Shown here in pieces: positions 8,705-16,920 of a stretch of DNA of 64,000 nt. The stretch's first letter is position 1, and each line of letters opens with the position of its first letter. The notes under the pieces are model-generated. The model saw nothing but the letters and a program-made list of their open reading frames with translations. It was not told where the DNA came from and ran no database searches. The translations under genes were made by a program, and so were the position numbers. Source of the DNA: Roseomonas mucosa (lineage in GTDB: Bacteria; Pseudomonadota; Alphaproteobacteria; Acetobacterales; Acetobacteraceae); assembly GCA_945878375.1 (NCBI GenBank), contig CAMDWG010000001.1, positions 62,001-126,000 of the forward strand, in the 5' to 3' direction.

Positions 8705-10066
8705 TCACGTGGTGGGCACGCCCGCTTCCACCAGCGCGGCGCGCTGGCGTTCGGCGATCTTCGCTTCCTCGAAATCGTGCACCAGCTCCATGAACATGCG
8801 GTGCCAGTTGGCCTCCGCCCGCAGCCGGTAGAAGACGGAGCCAAGGCCGATCGCGGCGCGGTCCATCAGCGGGAATTCGCGCGGGATCTTCACCCCGCCC
8901 GTCCGCTTCAGCCCTTCATGCACCTCCATCGCGATCCGCCGCCCATACATCGGGTCGTCCAGCGGCGTGATGGTGCGGACCTTGTCCTCGACCAGCGGTT
9001 CATAGAGGAAACGCGACCAGAGGTTCAGAACCTCCATCGTCTCCTTGCTCAGGTCGCGGAAGCCCCAGATGCGATAGGCTTCCGCCGCCTTGTCGATGTC
9101 GTGGTCGCGCACCGCCTCGTACAGCATGATCACGCCGGTCACGAAGCTGGCGGGGAAGACGCGGATCACGCCGAAGTCGAACAGGTTCACGCCGAAGCCA
9201 ACCTCCGCATCCGGCCGCACCGCGTAGTTGCCCAGATGCGGATCGCCATGGATCACGCCGTAGCGATAGAAGGGCACATACCAGGCGCGGAACAGCGCCT
9301 TGGCATAGGCCACGCGTTCCTCCGCCGGCGGGTCTTCCTCCAGCCGCCGCAGGATGGGGCGGCCTTCGAGCCAGGTCATGGTCAGCAGGCGCTTCGTCGT
9401 CAGTTCAGGCACCGGTTCCGGCACCGCGACGCCCGGCGTGTTCTTCAGCATCAGGCCATAGAGCCGCGCATGCGCAGCTTCGCGCAGATAGTCCAACTCC
9501 TCCCGCAGCCGCACGGCAAGCTCGGCATAGGCGTCCTCGTTGTCGAGGGTGTTGTCCATCCGCCGGTAGATGCTCATCGCGAGCTTGAGCTGGCGGAGAT
9601 CGGCTTCCACCACGCTCGGCATATCCGGATATTGCAGCTTGCAGGCGACTACCCGCCCATCATGCAGCGTGGCGCGATGGACCTGGCCGAGGCTGGCGGC
9701 GGCGGCGGCCTCCAGCGGGAATTTCGCGAAGCGCGACTGCCAGGCGGGGCCGAGTTCGGATTGCATGCGGCGCCGCACGAAGGGCGCGCCCATCGGCGGC
9801 GCGTTCGATTGCAGCGTCGCCAGTTCCTGCGCGTATTCCTCGGGCAGCGCTTCCGGGACGGTCGCCAGGAACTGCGCCACCTTCATCAGCGGGCCCTTCA
9901 GCCCGCCGAGCACGGCCTTCAGGCTTTCGGCATGCGCGTTCTTGTCGGTCTTCATGCCGAGGAAGCGTTCGCCCGCGACACGCGCCGCGATGCCGGTGAC
10001 CGCGCCCGATGTGCGGACCATCCGGCGCATCTCGCCGAACAGCGTGGATTCCTTCGGGTCGCTCAC
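8705..10066 (-). CDS. ABC1/UbiB-family atypical kinase (AarF-like)
   Basis: The 453-residue protein has the ABC1 kinase-like fold. Visible landmarks are LMKVAQFLA (the KxGQ-type motif of the family, here KVAQ), the Ala-rich nucleotide loop AAAAASLGQVHRA, the ATP lysine in VACKLQYP, the catalytic loop VIHGDPHLGN and the metal-binding LFDFGVIR. UbiB relatives support ubiquinone biosynthesis, while others act in lipid homeostasis; which applies here is not shown. No C-terminal membrane helices are evident. The GTG start overlaps the stop of the upstream peptidase gene by four bases (GTGA), so the two are likely co-translated. Confidence 0.85.
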   Translation of the reverse strand: MSDPKESTLFGEMRRMVRTSGAVTGIAARVAGERFLGMKTDKNAHAESLKAVLGGLKGPLMKVAQFLATVPEALPEEYAQELATLQSNAPPMGAPFVRRRMQSELGPAWQSRFAKFPLEAAAAASLGQVHRATLHDGRVVACKLQYPDMPSVVEADLRQLKLAMSIYRRMDNTLDNEDAYAELAVRLREELDYLREAAHARLYGLMLKNTPGVAVPEPVPELTTKRLLTMTWLEGRPILRRLEEDPPAEERVAYAKALFRAWYVPFYRYGVIHGDPHLGNYAVRPDAEVGFGVNLFDFGVIRVFPASFVTGVIMLYEAVRDHDIDKAAEAYRIWGFRDLSKETMEVLNLWSRFLYEPLVEDKVRTITPLDDPMYGRRIAMEVHEGLKRTGGVKIPREFPLMDRAAIGLGSVFYRLRAEANWHRMFMELVHDFEEAKIAERQRAALVEAGVPTT

Positions 10067-11895
10067 GATGCCTGCTCCAACTCATCGATGAAGCCGGAGA
10101 CCACATCCAAGCCCTTCTGCCAGAAGGCCGGATCGGAGGCGTCGAGCCCGAAGGGCGCGAGCAGATCCTTGTGCCGCTTCGTGCCCCCCGCCTTCAGCAT
10201 GTCGAGGTATTTCTGCTGGAAGCCCGGATGCCCTTCGCGGAACACGCCATAGAGCGCGTTCACTAGGCAATCGCCGAAGGCGTAGGCGTAGACGTAGAAG
10301 GGCGTGTGCACGAAGTGCGGGATATAGGCCCAGTACACGCTGTAATCCGGCGTGAAATCGAAGGCCGGGCCGAGGCTTTCGGTTTGCACCTGCATCCACA
10401 GCTCACCGATGCGCTCATGCGCGACCTCGCCCTTCTTCCGCTCGTCATGCAGCAGCGTCTCGAAGCGGTAGAAGGCGATCTGGCGCACCACCGTGTTCAG
10501 CATGTCCTCGACCTTGGACGCCAGCAGCGCGCGGCGGCGGCGCGGATCGGGCTCCGCATCCAGCAGCGCGCGGAAGGTCAGCATCTCCCCGAACACGCTC
10601 GCCGTCTCGGCCAGCGTCAGGGGGGTGGAGGACTGAAGGTAGCCTTGTTCGCCAGCCAGGATCTGGTGGACGCCATGGCCCAGCTCATGCGCCAGCGTCA
10701 TCACGTCCCGTGTCTTGCCGTGGAAATTCACCAGCAGGTAGGGATGCACGGACGGCACCGTCGGATGGGCGAAGGCGCCGCTCGCCTTGCCGGGGCGCAG
10801 CGCCGCATCCACCCAGGGCTTGTCGAAGAAGCGCCGCCCGACCAAGGCGAGTTCCGGGCTGAAGGCCGCGTAGCTGTCGAGCACCCGGCGCGTCGCATCG
10901 GGCCAGGTGATGCTCGCATCGTCCTGGTCGGGCAGCGGCGCGTTGCGGTCCCAATGCATCAGCTTGGGCAGGCCGAGCCACTTCGCCTTCATCGCGTAGT
11001 AGCGGTGGCTGAGGCGCGGGAAGCTCTGCGTCACCGCCGTGACCAGCGCGTCCACCACCTCGTCTTCCACCATGTTGCCGCGGTTCCGGGCGCTGGTCGG
11101 GCGCGGGTAGTGGCGCCAGCCATCGATGATCTCCTTGTCCTTGGCCAGGACATTGGTGATCAGGCTGAACAGTCGCACCTTCTCTCCGAACGCCTCAGAC
11201 ACGCCCTTCGCCGCCGCCGCGCGCGTCGCGCGATCGCGGTCCGACAGCTTGTTGAGCGCGGAGGAGACGGTCAGCTGTTCGCCCCCGACCGAAACCCGCA
11301 TCCCCGCCACCGTCTCATCGAACAGGCGGTTCCAGGCGGCGCGGCCGGTGACCTCCTTCTCATGCAGCAGCTTCTCAAGCTCATCGGAGAGCTGGTGGGG
11401 GCGGAAGACACGCAGGTCGCGAAGGAAGGGCCGCCAGCGGCGCAGCGCGGCGGAACCCGCGATCTTCCGCTCCATCGCCTCATCCTCCAGCCGGTTGATC
11501 TCCAGCGTGAGGAACAGAAGGTGGGAGGAGATGGTCGTCACCCTCTCCTGCGTCGTCTGGTAGAAGCGGCCATTGGCGGCGTCCTGGGCGTCGGCGGAGA
11601 AGACGAGCTGCGCGTAGGACATGGCGCGGCCCAGCCGTTCCTCGATCGCCTCATAGGCCGCGATGGCGGCGGCCAGGGTGTCGCCCGATAGGGTCGCGAC
11701 CTTGCCCGCATGGGCGGCTTCGAACGCGCGGGCTTCGGCTTCCGCCTTGTCCAGGTCGGCGGCCAGCCTGGGATCGTCGGGAGAGGCGTAGAGGTCGGAC
11801 AGGTCCCAGGCCGGCAGGGCTTCCGCGGGCGCGGAGCCGCCCAGGCGGGCCGTGTCGCGGGGCATGGCCTGGCGGAATTCGCGGGAAATCGTCAC
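10063..11895 (-). CDS. pepF: M3 family oligoendopeptidase F
   Basis: This is a cytosolic zinc metallopeptidase that cleaves short peptides. The HExxH zinc motif is visible as LAHELGHGVHQI, with the downstream glutamate in LTLAETASVFGEM completing the gluzincin site. Around 610 residues is normal for PepF. I place the start at GTG 11895, behind ACAAGAGATACC; an ATG at 11865 is an alternative, and the frame extends without family similarity to 12054. It is transcribed divergently from the acyl-CoA synthetase and is translationally coupled to the downstream ABC1 kinase. Confidence 0.88.
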   Translation of the reverse strand: MTISREFRQAMPRDTARLGGSAPAEALPAWDLSDLYASPDDPRLAADLDKAEAEARAFEAAHAGKVATLSGDTLAAAIAAYEAIEERLGRAMSYAQLVFSADAQDAANGRFYQTTQERVTTISSHLLFLTLEINRLEDEAMERKIAGSAALRRWRPFLRDLRVFRPHQLSDELEKLLHEKEVTGRAAWNRLFDETVAGMRVSVGGEQLTVSSALNKLSDRDRATRAAAAKGVSEAFGEKVRLFSLITNVLAKDKEIIDGWRHYPRPTSARNRGNMVEDEVVDALVTAVTQSFPRLSHRYYAMKAKWLGLPKLMHWDRNAPLPDQDDASITWPDATRRVLDSYAAFSPELALVGRRFFDKPWVDAALRPGKASGAFAHPTVPSVHPYLLVNFHGKTRDVMTLAHELGHGVHQILAGEQGYLQSSTPLTLAETASVFGEMLTFRALLDAEPDPRRRRALLASKVEDMLNTVVRQIAFYRFETLLHDERKKGEVAHERIGELWMQVQTESLGPAFDFTPDYSVYWAYIPHFVHTPFYVYAYAFGDCLVNALYGVFREGHPGFQQKYLDMLKAGGTKRHKDLLAPFGLDASDPAFWQKGLDVVSGFIDELEQAS

Positions 11896-11942
11896 GGTAT
11901 CTCTTGTGTCCCGGGGAGGTTCTCCCTGGATATAGCCCCTGA

Positions 11943-13700
11943 ATGGCGGCGGCCAAGTCGTCATCGAAGTCGGGGGATGCGCTGGATATGGAACCGGGCA
12001 GAAGGCCGGGCTGGAACAGCCTGCCGCAGATGATGCTGGAACTGGCGGTGGCACGGCAGGCGCAGCCGATGCTCCGCCATTGGCAGGCCGGCGCCTGGCG
12101 CAGCGTGACCTGGGGCGAGTTCGCCCATCGGGTCGCCGCCGTCGCGGCCGGGCTGCGCGCGGCCGGGATCGGCCCGGGCGACCGCGTGCTGCTGGTCAGC
12201 GAGAACCGGCCGGAATTCCTCATCGCCGACACCGCGCTGATGGCCATCGGCGCCGTCACCGTACCGACCTACACCACCAACACGCCGGCCGACCACGCGC
12301 ATATCCTGCGCGATTCGGGCGCCCGGGTTGCCATCGTCTCAACCTCCGCCCTGGCCGCGCAGGTGCGGCAGGCGGCGGCGCTGGCCGGTGGGCTCGACCT
12401 GCTGGTCACGATGGAGCCCGTCCCCGCCGATGGCGCGCGCGTGATCCCCTGGACGGAGCTGGAGGCGACGCCGGCCGATCTCGGCCTGCTGCGCGCCGAG
12501 GCCGAGCAGATCCCCCCCGGCCGCCTCGCCTGCCTGATCTACACCTCTGGCACCGGCGGGGCGCCGAAGGGGGTGATGCTGCCGCATCGCGCCATGCTGT
12601 CAAACCGGGAGGGGGTGGCCACCATCGCAGACAAGCTGCGGCTGGAGGGCGAGACCTACCTGTCCTTCCTGCCCCTGTCGCACAGCTATGAACACACGGT
12701 GGGCGGCTTCCTGCTGCCGTCTTTGGGCGTCGAGGTGGTCTATTCGCGCGGCGCCGACCGGATCGCCGCCGAGTTCCAGGAAATCCGCCCCGCCGTCGTC
12801 ACCGCCGTCCCGAGGCTGTTCGAGGTGCTGCGCGCGCGCATCCTGGCCGGCGTCGAGAAGGAAGGCGGGCTGAAGGAGAAGCTGTTCCACCGCGCCCTTT
12901 CGCTCGGGCTGCGGCGGATGGATGGCCCGCCGCTCGGGCTGCTGGAGCTGCTGCAGGATGCGGTGCTGGACCGGCTGGTGCGGCAGAAGGTGCGCCAGCG
13001 CTTCGGCGGGCGGCTGCAGGCGATGGTCTCGGGCGGGGCGCGGCTCGACCCCGATCTGTCGGGCTTCTTCCTGGCGCTCGGCCTGCCGGTGATCCAGGGC
13101 TATGGCCAGACCGAGGCCGGGCCGGTGGTCAGCGTCAACATGCCCTGGGACAACCGCCGCGACACGGTCGGCCCGCCGCTCCCCGGCGTCGAGATCCGCC
13201 TGGCCGAGGATGGGGAGCTGTGCGTGCGCGGCGACCTCGTGATGGATGGCTACTGGAGTCAGCCAGATGCGACGGCCAAGGCGATCCAGGATGGCTGGCT
13301 GCACACCGGCGACATCGCGGAGCTGTCGGGTGGGCGCATCCGCATCACGGACCGCAAGCGCGACTTCATCAAGACGCTGGGCGGCGACATGGTGAGCCCC
13401 GCCAAGATCGAATCCCTGCTGATGGCGGAAGCCGAGATCCACCAAGCCGTCGCCGCCGGCGAAGGCCAGCCCGGCATCGTGGCGCTGCTGGTCCCGGCGG
13501 AGGGGATGGACGACAAGGTCCAGGCCGCGGTCGCGCGGGTGAATGCCAAGCTCGCCACCATCGAGCGCATCCGCAAGACCGCGACGGTCGGGCCCTTCAC
13601 GGTCGAGAATGGGCAGCTGACGCCGACCATGAAGATCAAGCGCCGCGTGGTGCTGGAGGCGCATGCGGCGGAGGTGGCCGGGCTTTACGGGCGGGGGTGA
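11943..13700 (+). CDS. Long-chain fatty acid-CoA ligase-like AMP-dependent synthetase
   Basis: This ANL-superfamily enzyme activates a carboxylic acid to an acyl-adenylate and then to a CoA thioester. Diagnostic motifs appear in order: the phosphate-binding loop LIYTSGTGGAPKGVML, QGYGQTEAGPV, LHTGDIA, and the hinge region DRKRDFIKTLGGDMVSP that typifies the long-chain FadD/FAA branch. The length of 585 residues fits. An alternative start at 11988, after GGGGGATGCG, would remove 15 residues of weak N-terminus and may be the true one. The hinge lysine normally used for adenylation is not obvious at the C-terminus. Confidence 0.85.
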   Translation: MAAAKSSSKSGDALDMEPGRRPGWNSLPQMMLELAVARQAQPMLRHWQAGAWRSVTWGEFAHRVAAVAAGLRAAGIGPGDRVLLVSENRPEFLIADTALMAIGAVTVPTYTTNTPADHAHILRDSGARVAIVSTSALAAQVRQAAALAGGLDLLVTMEPVPADGARVIPWTELEATPADLGLLRAEAEQIPPGRLACLIYTSGTGGAPKGVMLPHRAMLSNREGVATIADKLRLEGETYLSFLPLSHSYEHTVGGFLLPSLGVEVVYSRGADRIAAEFQEIRPAVVTAVPRLFEVLRARILAGVEKEGGLKEKLFHRALSLGLRRMDGPPLGLLELLQDAVLDRLVRQKVRQRFGGRLQAMVSGGARLDPDLSGFFLALGLPVIQGYGQTEAGPVVSVNMPWDNRRDTVGPPLPGVEIRLAEDGELCVRGDLVMDGYWSQPDATAKAIQDGWLHTGDIAELSGGRIRITDRKRDFIKTLGGDMVSPAKIESLLMAEAEIHQAVAAGEGQPGIVALLVPAEGMDDKVQAAVARVNAKLATIERIRKTATVGPFTVENGQLTPTMKIKRRVVLEAHAAEVAGLYGRG

Positions 13701-13847
13701 GGGGCGAGCCTTGCCGCGCGCGGAGGGTCGGCTACCTCAGCGCTGATATTGCGGGGGCTGGTCGCGCCCCCTCCCCAACCAGCCTTCGGCGCAGCAGCAG
13801 CGCCGCTGCCCCCCGCAAGCGGGAGAGGGCGACAAGCGCGCCTTTCT

Positions 13848-13873
13848 CCCTCTCCCGCGATAGCGGGGGAGGG
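13848..13873. terminator. Stem-loop downstream of acyl-CoA synthetase
   Basis: CCCTCTCCCGC (13848-13858) pairs with GCGGGGGAGGG (13863-13873) around a GATA loop, with one G-T type mismatch. It lies about 150 bases after the synthetase stop. There is no U tract on either strand, so it could be a GC-rich repeat hairpin rather than a terminator. Confidence 0.35.
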
Positions 13874-13968
13874 TGGGGGAGGGGGCACGACTGCCCCTGC
13901 CAGCTTGGCGGGGGAAGCACGACGGCCCTCGCCCATTTGGCGGGGGAAGCCCGACCGCCCTCACCCAA
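13873..13968. repeat. Three tandem 32-bp GC-rich units
   Basis: Units at 13905-13936 and 13937-13968 are both exactly 32 bases and match at 28 positions; each starts TTGGCGGGGGAAGC. A third, more degenerate unit at 13873-13904 keeps GCACGAC in the same register. The array fills the space between the synthetase stop and the flavin reductase stop. No gene is visible in 13701-13979. Confidence 0.7.
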
Positions 13969-13979
13969 ACAGCGCGCTG

Positions 13980-14624
13980 CTACAGATCCTTCTGCCCCGG
14001 CGCGTAGCTGCCGCCATCGGTCGGGCGCAGCGCGGAGAACAGTTCCGTCACCTCGGCATAGTCGCGATAGCCGCAGCGCGCGATGGTGCGTGCCGCCAGC
14101 ATGTCAAAGCGGCCATCCTTCAGCGCCCAATCGGCGATGTGCACGCCGACCACCTGGCCGATCACCAGATGGCCGCCGAATTCGCGCCCCTCGATATCCT
14201 TCAGCGGCAGGGAGTGCACAACGCGGCATTCGAGGCTCGCGGGGCTCGCCGCCACGCGCGGGGCCTTCACCACGCGGCAGGGCGCAGCTTCCAGCCCGGC
14301 ATGGTCAAACTCGCTCTCCCCCTCCGCCAGCGCGGCAGAGGACGCGTTCATCGCGTCGAACAGCGGGCGGGTGGCGAGGTTGAACACGAATTCACCGGTG
14401 GCGATCGCATTGGCCGCCGTGTGCTTCAGCCCGTCGCTGCCGAACATCACCATCGCGGGCGAGGTCTGCACCATGTTGAAGAAGCTGTAGGGCGCCAGGT
14501 TGGCCCGCCCCGCGGCATCGAGGGTCGAGATCCACCCGATCGGGCGCGGCGCGACGATGGCCTTCAGCGGGTCATGCGGCAGCCCGGCTTCCCGGTGCCG
14601 CCCCGCCTCATAGAACATATGCAT
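13980..14624 (-). CDS. Flavin reductase-like (DIM6/NTAB) FMN-binding protein
   Basis: The protein has the split-barrel FMN-binding fold of flavin reductases. The N-terminal APRPIGWISTLD and ANLAPYSFFNMV segments match the family's FMN phosphate and isoalloxazine contacts, and GEFVFNLAT follows. Proteins of this type supply reduced FMN to monooxygenases or act on their own as uncharacterised oxidoreductases. No oxygenase partner lies nearby. The start is ambiguous: TTG 14633, ATG 14624 or ATG 14618, none with a clear ribosome binding site; I use the first ATG. Confidence 0.8.
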   Translation of the reverse strand: MHMFYEAGRHREAGLPHDPLKAIVAPRPIGWISTLDAAGRANLAPYSFFNMVQTSPAMVMFGSDGLKHTAANAIATGEFVFNLATRPLFDAMNASSAALAEGESEFDHAGLEAAPCRVVKAPRVAASPASLECRVVHSLPLKDIEGREFGGHLVIGQVVGVHIADWALKDGRFDMLAARTIARCGYRDYAEVTELFSALRPTDGGSYAPGQKDL

Positions 14625-14681
14625 GGGCCTCAAGCGCCGGCGCCGGCATCCGCCGGCTTGGCTTGCGCCGCATGGGCGGCG

Positions 14682-14717
14682 GGCCGCGTTCGCGGCCTCG
14701 GCCCGCTTTGCGGGCCG
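14682..14717. terminator. Two back-to-back GC hairpins
   Basis: GGCCGCG (14682-14688) pairs with CGCGGCC (14691-14697) around TT. It is followed directly by CGGCCCGC (14699-14706) pairing with GCGGGCCG (14710-14717) around TTT. Both stems are perfect. They lie 35 bases downstream of the gapR stop on the minus strand, so they may end that transcript, although no U run follows. Confidence 0.4.
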
Positions 14718-14751
14718 CGAAGGGGAAGGGTCATGGTCAGGTGTCGCATCG

Positions 14752-15054
14752 TCACATCCCCAGCGCGCGGCGGTAGAGATCGAGCAGCGTCTCCTGCTCC
14801 TCCACCTCGGCGGGTTCCTTCTTGCGGATGGAGATGATCTGGCGGATCACCTTCACATCGAAGCCGGCCGACTTCGCTTCCGCGAAGATGTCCTTGATGT
14901 CGCCGGCCAGCGCCTTGCGCTCTTCCTCCAGCCGCTCGACGCGCTCGATGATGGAGCGCAGGCGGTCGGTCGCGATGCCGCCGACCTCACTCTCCGGGTC
15001 GTCCTTCTGACGGTCGCGGCTGGCCTTGGCAGCCTGAAGGTCGCTGTCGCTCAT
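14752..15054 (-). CDS. gapR: GapR-family (DUF2312) DNA-binding protein
   Basis: This 100-residue protein ends with the family core: RLRSIIERVERLEEERKALA, DIKDIFAEAKSAGFDVKVIRQIISIRKK and the LDLYRRALGM tail. GapR of Caulobacter, a DUF2312 protein, is a nucleoid-associated tetramer that clamps overtwisted DNA ahead of polymerases and is needed for replication. The long coiled-coil helix is clear. I take ATG 15054, behind GGGGGATCAGCGG; the upstream extension to 15108 is not family-like. The gene is followed by a hairpin pair and preceded by DUF1244 on the same strand. Confidence 0.88.
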   Translation of the reverse strand: MSDSDLQAAKASRDRQKDDPESEVGGIATDRLRSIIERVERLEEERKALAGDIKDIFAEAKSAGFDVKVIRQIISIRKKEPAEVEEQETLLDLYRRALGM

Positions 15055-15113
15055 CCGCTGATCCCCCAATGCGAAGGGGCCGGGTGGTGCCACGCTTCCG
15101 CGCCGCACTCAAT

Positions 15114-15139
15114 GCCCCCGGTCCCCCGCTGCCGGGGGC
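15114..15139 (-). terminator. Hairpin after the DUF1244 gene
   Basis: GCCCCCGG (15114-15121) and CCGGGGGC (15132-15139) form a perfect eight-base stem five bases beyond the stop of the minus-strand DUF1244 gene and upstream of gapR. No U run is seen, so its role is inferred from position. Confidence 0.45.
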
Positions 15140-15143
15140 TCCC

Positions 15144-15455
15144 TCAGTGCCCGGGGTTGGAAGTGGCGAACTTCGCCTGCTGCTCGGCGCTGGCTTCCTT
15201 CTGGTGCAGCGCCTGCCAGTCCTTGTAGGGCATCCCATAGATGATCTCCCGCGCATCGGGGTCGGACAGGGGGATGCCCTTATCCTCGGCGGCGGCGCGG
15301 TACCATTTGGACAGGCAGTTCCGGCAGAAGCCGGACAGGTTCATCAGGTCGATATTCTGCACATCGCTGCGGTCGCGCAGATGCTGCACCAGGCGGCGGA
15401 AGGCGGCGGCTTCCAGCTCGGTCTGGGTGGCCTGGTCGATCTCGGGCATGGGCAT
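15144..15455 (-). CDS. DUF1244 family protein
   Basis: This is a 103-residue cytosolic protein matching DUF1244, widespread in Alpha- and Gammaproteobacteria. The conserved centre is FCRNCLSKWYRAAAEDKG with its CxxC pair, followed by DPDAREIIYGMPYKDWQ. The start has AAGGAGAACCCC directly upstream. The function is not established; the invariant cysteines suggest metal binding or redox chemistry. It precedes gapR on the same strand, with a hairpin between them. Confidence 0.85.
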   Translation of the reverse strand: MPMPEIDQATQTELEAAAFRRLVQHLRDRSDVQNIDLMNLSGFCRNCLSKWYRAAAEDKGIPLSDPDAREIIYGMPYKDWQALHQKEASAEQQAKFATSNPGH

Positions 15456-15532
15456 GGCGGGGTTCTCCTTCTGGCCGGTAGATGGCCCCTCGGGCGGGGC
15501 TTCGCCATAGTGCGCCGCAGAGAGGACGACGC

Positions 15533-16822
15533 ATGCGCTTCACCGACGAGACCGCTCGCGTGGCACTGAAGACACTGTTCGACGCGGCGGTGGCCAGCGC
15601 CGATCCGCGCGTGGTCCTCGCGCGCCACCTGCCCGAGCCTCCGAAGGGGCGGGTGGTGGTGGTGGGCGCCGGCAAATCCGCCGCCGTGATGGCCGCGGCG
15701 GTGGAGGAAGCCTGGCCCGATGTGCCGCTCTCGGGCGTCGTCGTCACCCGCTACGGGCATGGCTACCCCACAAGCCGGATCGAGGTTCTCGAAGCCTCCC
15801 ACCCCGTGCCCGACGCCGCCGGCGCGGCCGGGGGGCGGCGCATCCTGGATGCCGTGGCGGGGCTTTCGGCCGAGGATCTGGTGCTGTTCCTGGTCTCGGG
15901 CGGCGGCTCGGCGCTCACGACGCTGCCGGCGCCGGGGCTGACGCTGGATGCGCTGATGGAAGTGAACCGGGCGCTGCTGGCCTCCGGCGCCACGATCCAT
16001 GAGATGAACTGCATCCGCCGCCATCTCTCGGCCTTCTCGGGCGGGCGGCTGGCGCTGGCGGCGGCGCCGGCGCGGGTGGTGACGCTCGCCATCTCGGACG
16101 TGCCGGGGGACGATCCGGCGGTGATCGCCAGCGGCCCGACGGTGGCCGATCCCACCAGCTACGCGGATGCAAGGGCCCTCGTCGCCCATTACCGCATGGC
16201 GCTTCCGCCTGCCGTCGTCGCCCATCTGGCGCGCGCGGAGGGAGAGACGCCGAAGCCCGGTGATCCGCGCCTTGCCGGGGCGGAATACCGCTTCATCGCG
16301 ACCCCGATGATGGCGCTGAACGCCGCCGCCCAGGCCGCGCGGGTCCTGGGCCTGACCCCCGTCATCCTGGGCGACGCGCTGGAAGGGGAGGCGCGGGAGG
16401 TCGGCAAGGTCATCGCCGGCATCGCGCTGTCCGCCCGCACGCATGGCCAGCCGGCAGCCGCGCCCTGCGTGCTGCTCTCGGGCGGGGAGACGACGGTGAC
16501 GATCGGGCGCGAGGCGGACACCCCGCCCGGGCGAGGCGGGCGCAACGCCGAATGCCTGCTGGGTGCGGCGGTGGCGCTGGCGGGCGCGCCCGGCATCTGG
16601 GCCCTGATGGGCGACACCGACGGCATCGACGGGTCGGAGGCCAATGCCGGCGCCCTGGCCGGCCCCGACACGCTGGCCCGTGCCGTCGCGGCGGGGATGG
16701 ACCCGCGCGCGGTGCTGGCGCGGCATGACAGCTGGAGCCTGTTCAGCGCGCTCGGCGACCTGCTGGAAACCGGGCCGACCCTGACCAACGTCAACGATTT
16801 CAGGGCCGTGCTGGTGGGGTAA
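15533..16822 (+). CDS. ttuD: Glycerate 2-kinase (DUF4147/MOFRL family; hydroxypyruvate reductase-type annotation)
   Basis: The protein matches the MOFRL-type glycerate kinases that phosphorylate D-glycerate to 2-phosphoglycerate, linking glyoxylate and tartronate metabolism to glycolysis. Visible features are the N-terminal nucleotide motif GRVVVVGAGKSAAVMA, the VSGGGSALTTLP loop, the middle SDVPGDDP and the C-terminal MOFRL region LLSGGETTVTI and GDTDGIDG. ATG 15533 has AGAGAGGACGACGC upstream; an upstream in-frame ATG at 15482 is less likely. Older annotation calls this family TtuD hydroxypyruvate reductase. It could work with the glycolate oxidase genes at 23-28 kb. Confidence 0.83.
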   Translation: MRFTDETARVALKTLFDAAVASADPRVVLARHLPEPPKGRVVVVGAGKSAAVMAAAVEEAWPDVPLSGVVVTRYGHGYPTSRIEVLEASHPVPDAAGAAGGRRILDAVAGLSAEDLVLFLVSGGGSALTTLPAPGLTLDALMEVNRALLASGATIHEMNCIRRHLSAFSGGRLALAAAPARVVTLAISDVPGDDPAVIASGPTVADPTSYADARALVAHYRMALPPAVVAHLARAEGETPKPGDPRLAGAEYRFIATPMMALNAAAQAARVLGLTPVILGDALEGEAREVGKVIAGIALSARTHGQPAAAPCVLLSGGETTVTIGREADTPPGRGGRNAECLLGAAVALAGAPGIWALMGDTDGIDGSEANAGALAGPDTLARAVAAGMDPRAVLARHDSWSLFSALGDLLETGPTLTNVNDFRAVLVG

Positions 16823-16834
16823 GCCCCCCAGCAG

Positions 16835-16866
16835 AAAAAACCCTCTCCCCCCAACGGGGGGAGAGG
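16835..16866 (-). terminator. Rho-independent terminator for the OmpA-like gene
   Basis: CCCTCTCCCCC (16841-16851) and GGGGGAGAGGG (16856-16866) form a perfect 11-base stem with loop CAAC. On the minus strand the stem is followed by six T residues (A run at 16835-16840 on the plus strand). It lies 54 bases past the minus-strand OmpA stop, a textbook intrinsic terminator. Confidence 0.85.
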
Positions 16867-16920
16867 GCAGGGTGAGGGGGGCCTAGCAACGTCGCGGCCA
16901 ACCGCCGCAACCAGCCGGAC

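Noticed and set aside
13701-13979. CRISPR array suspected from regularly spaced repeats
   Set aside because: The units are directly contiguous 32-base tandems with no unique spacers, and no cas genes are present.
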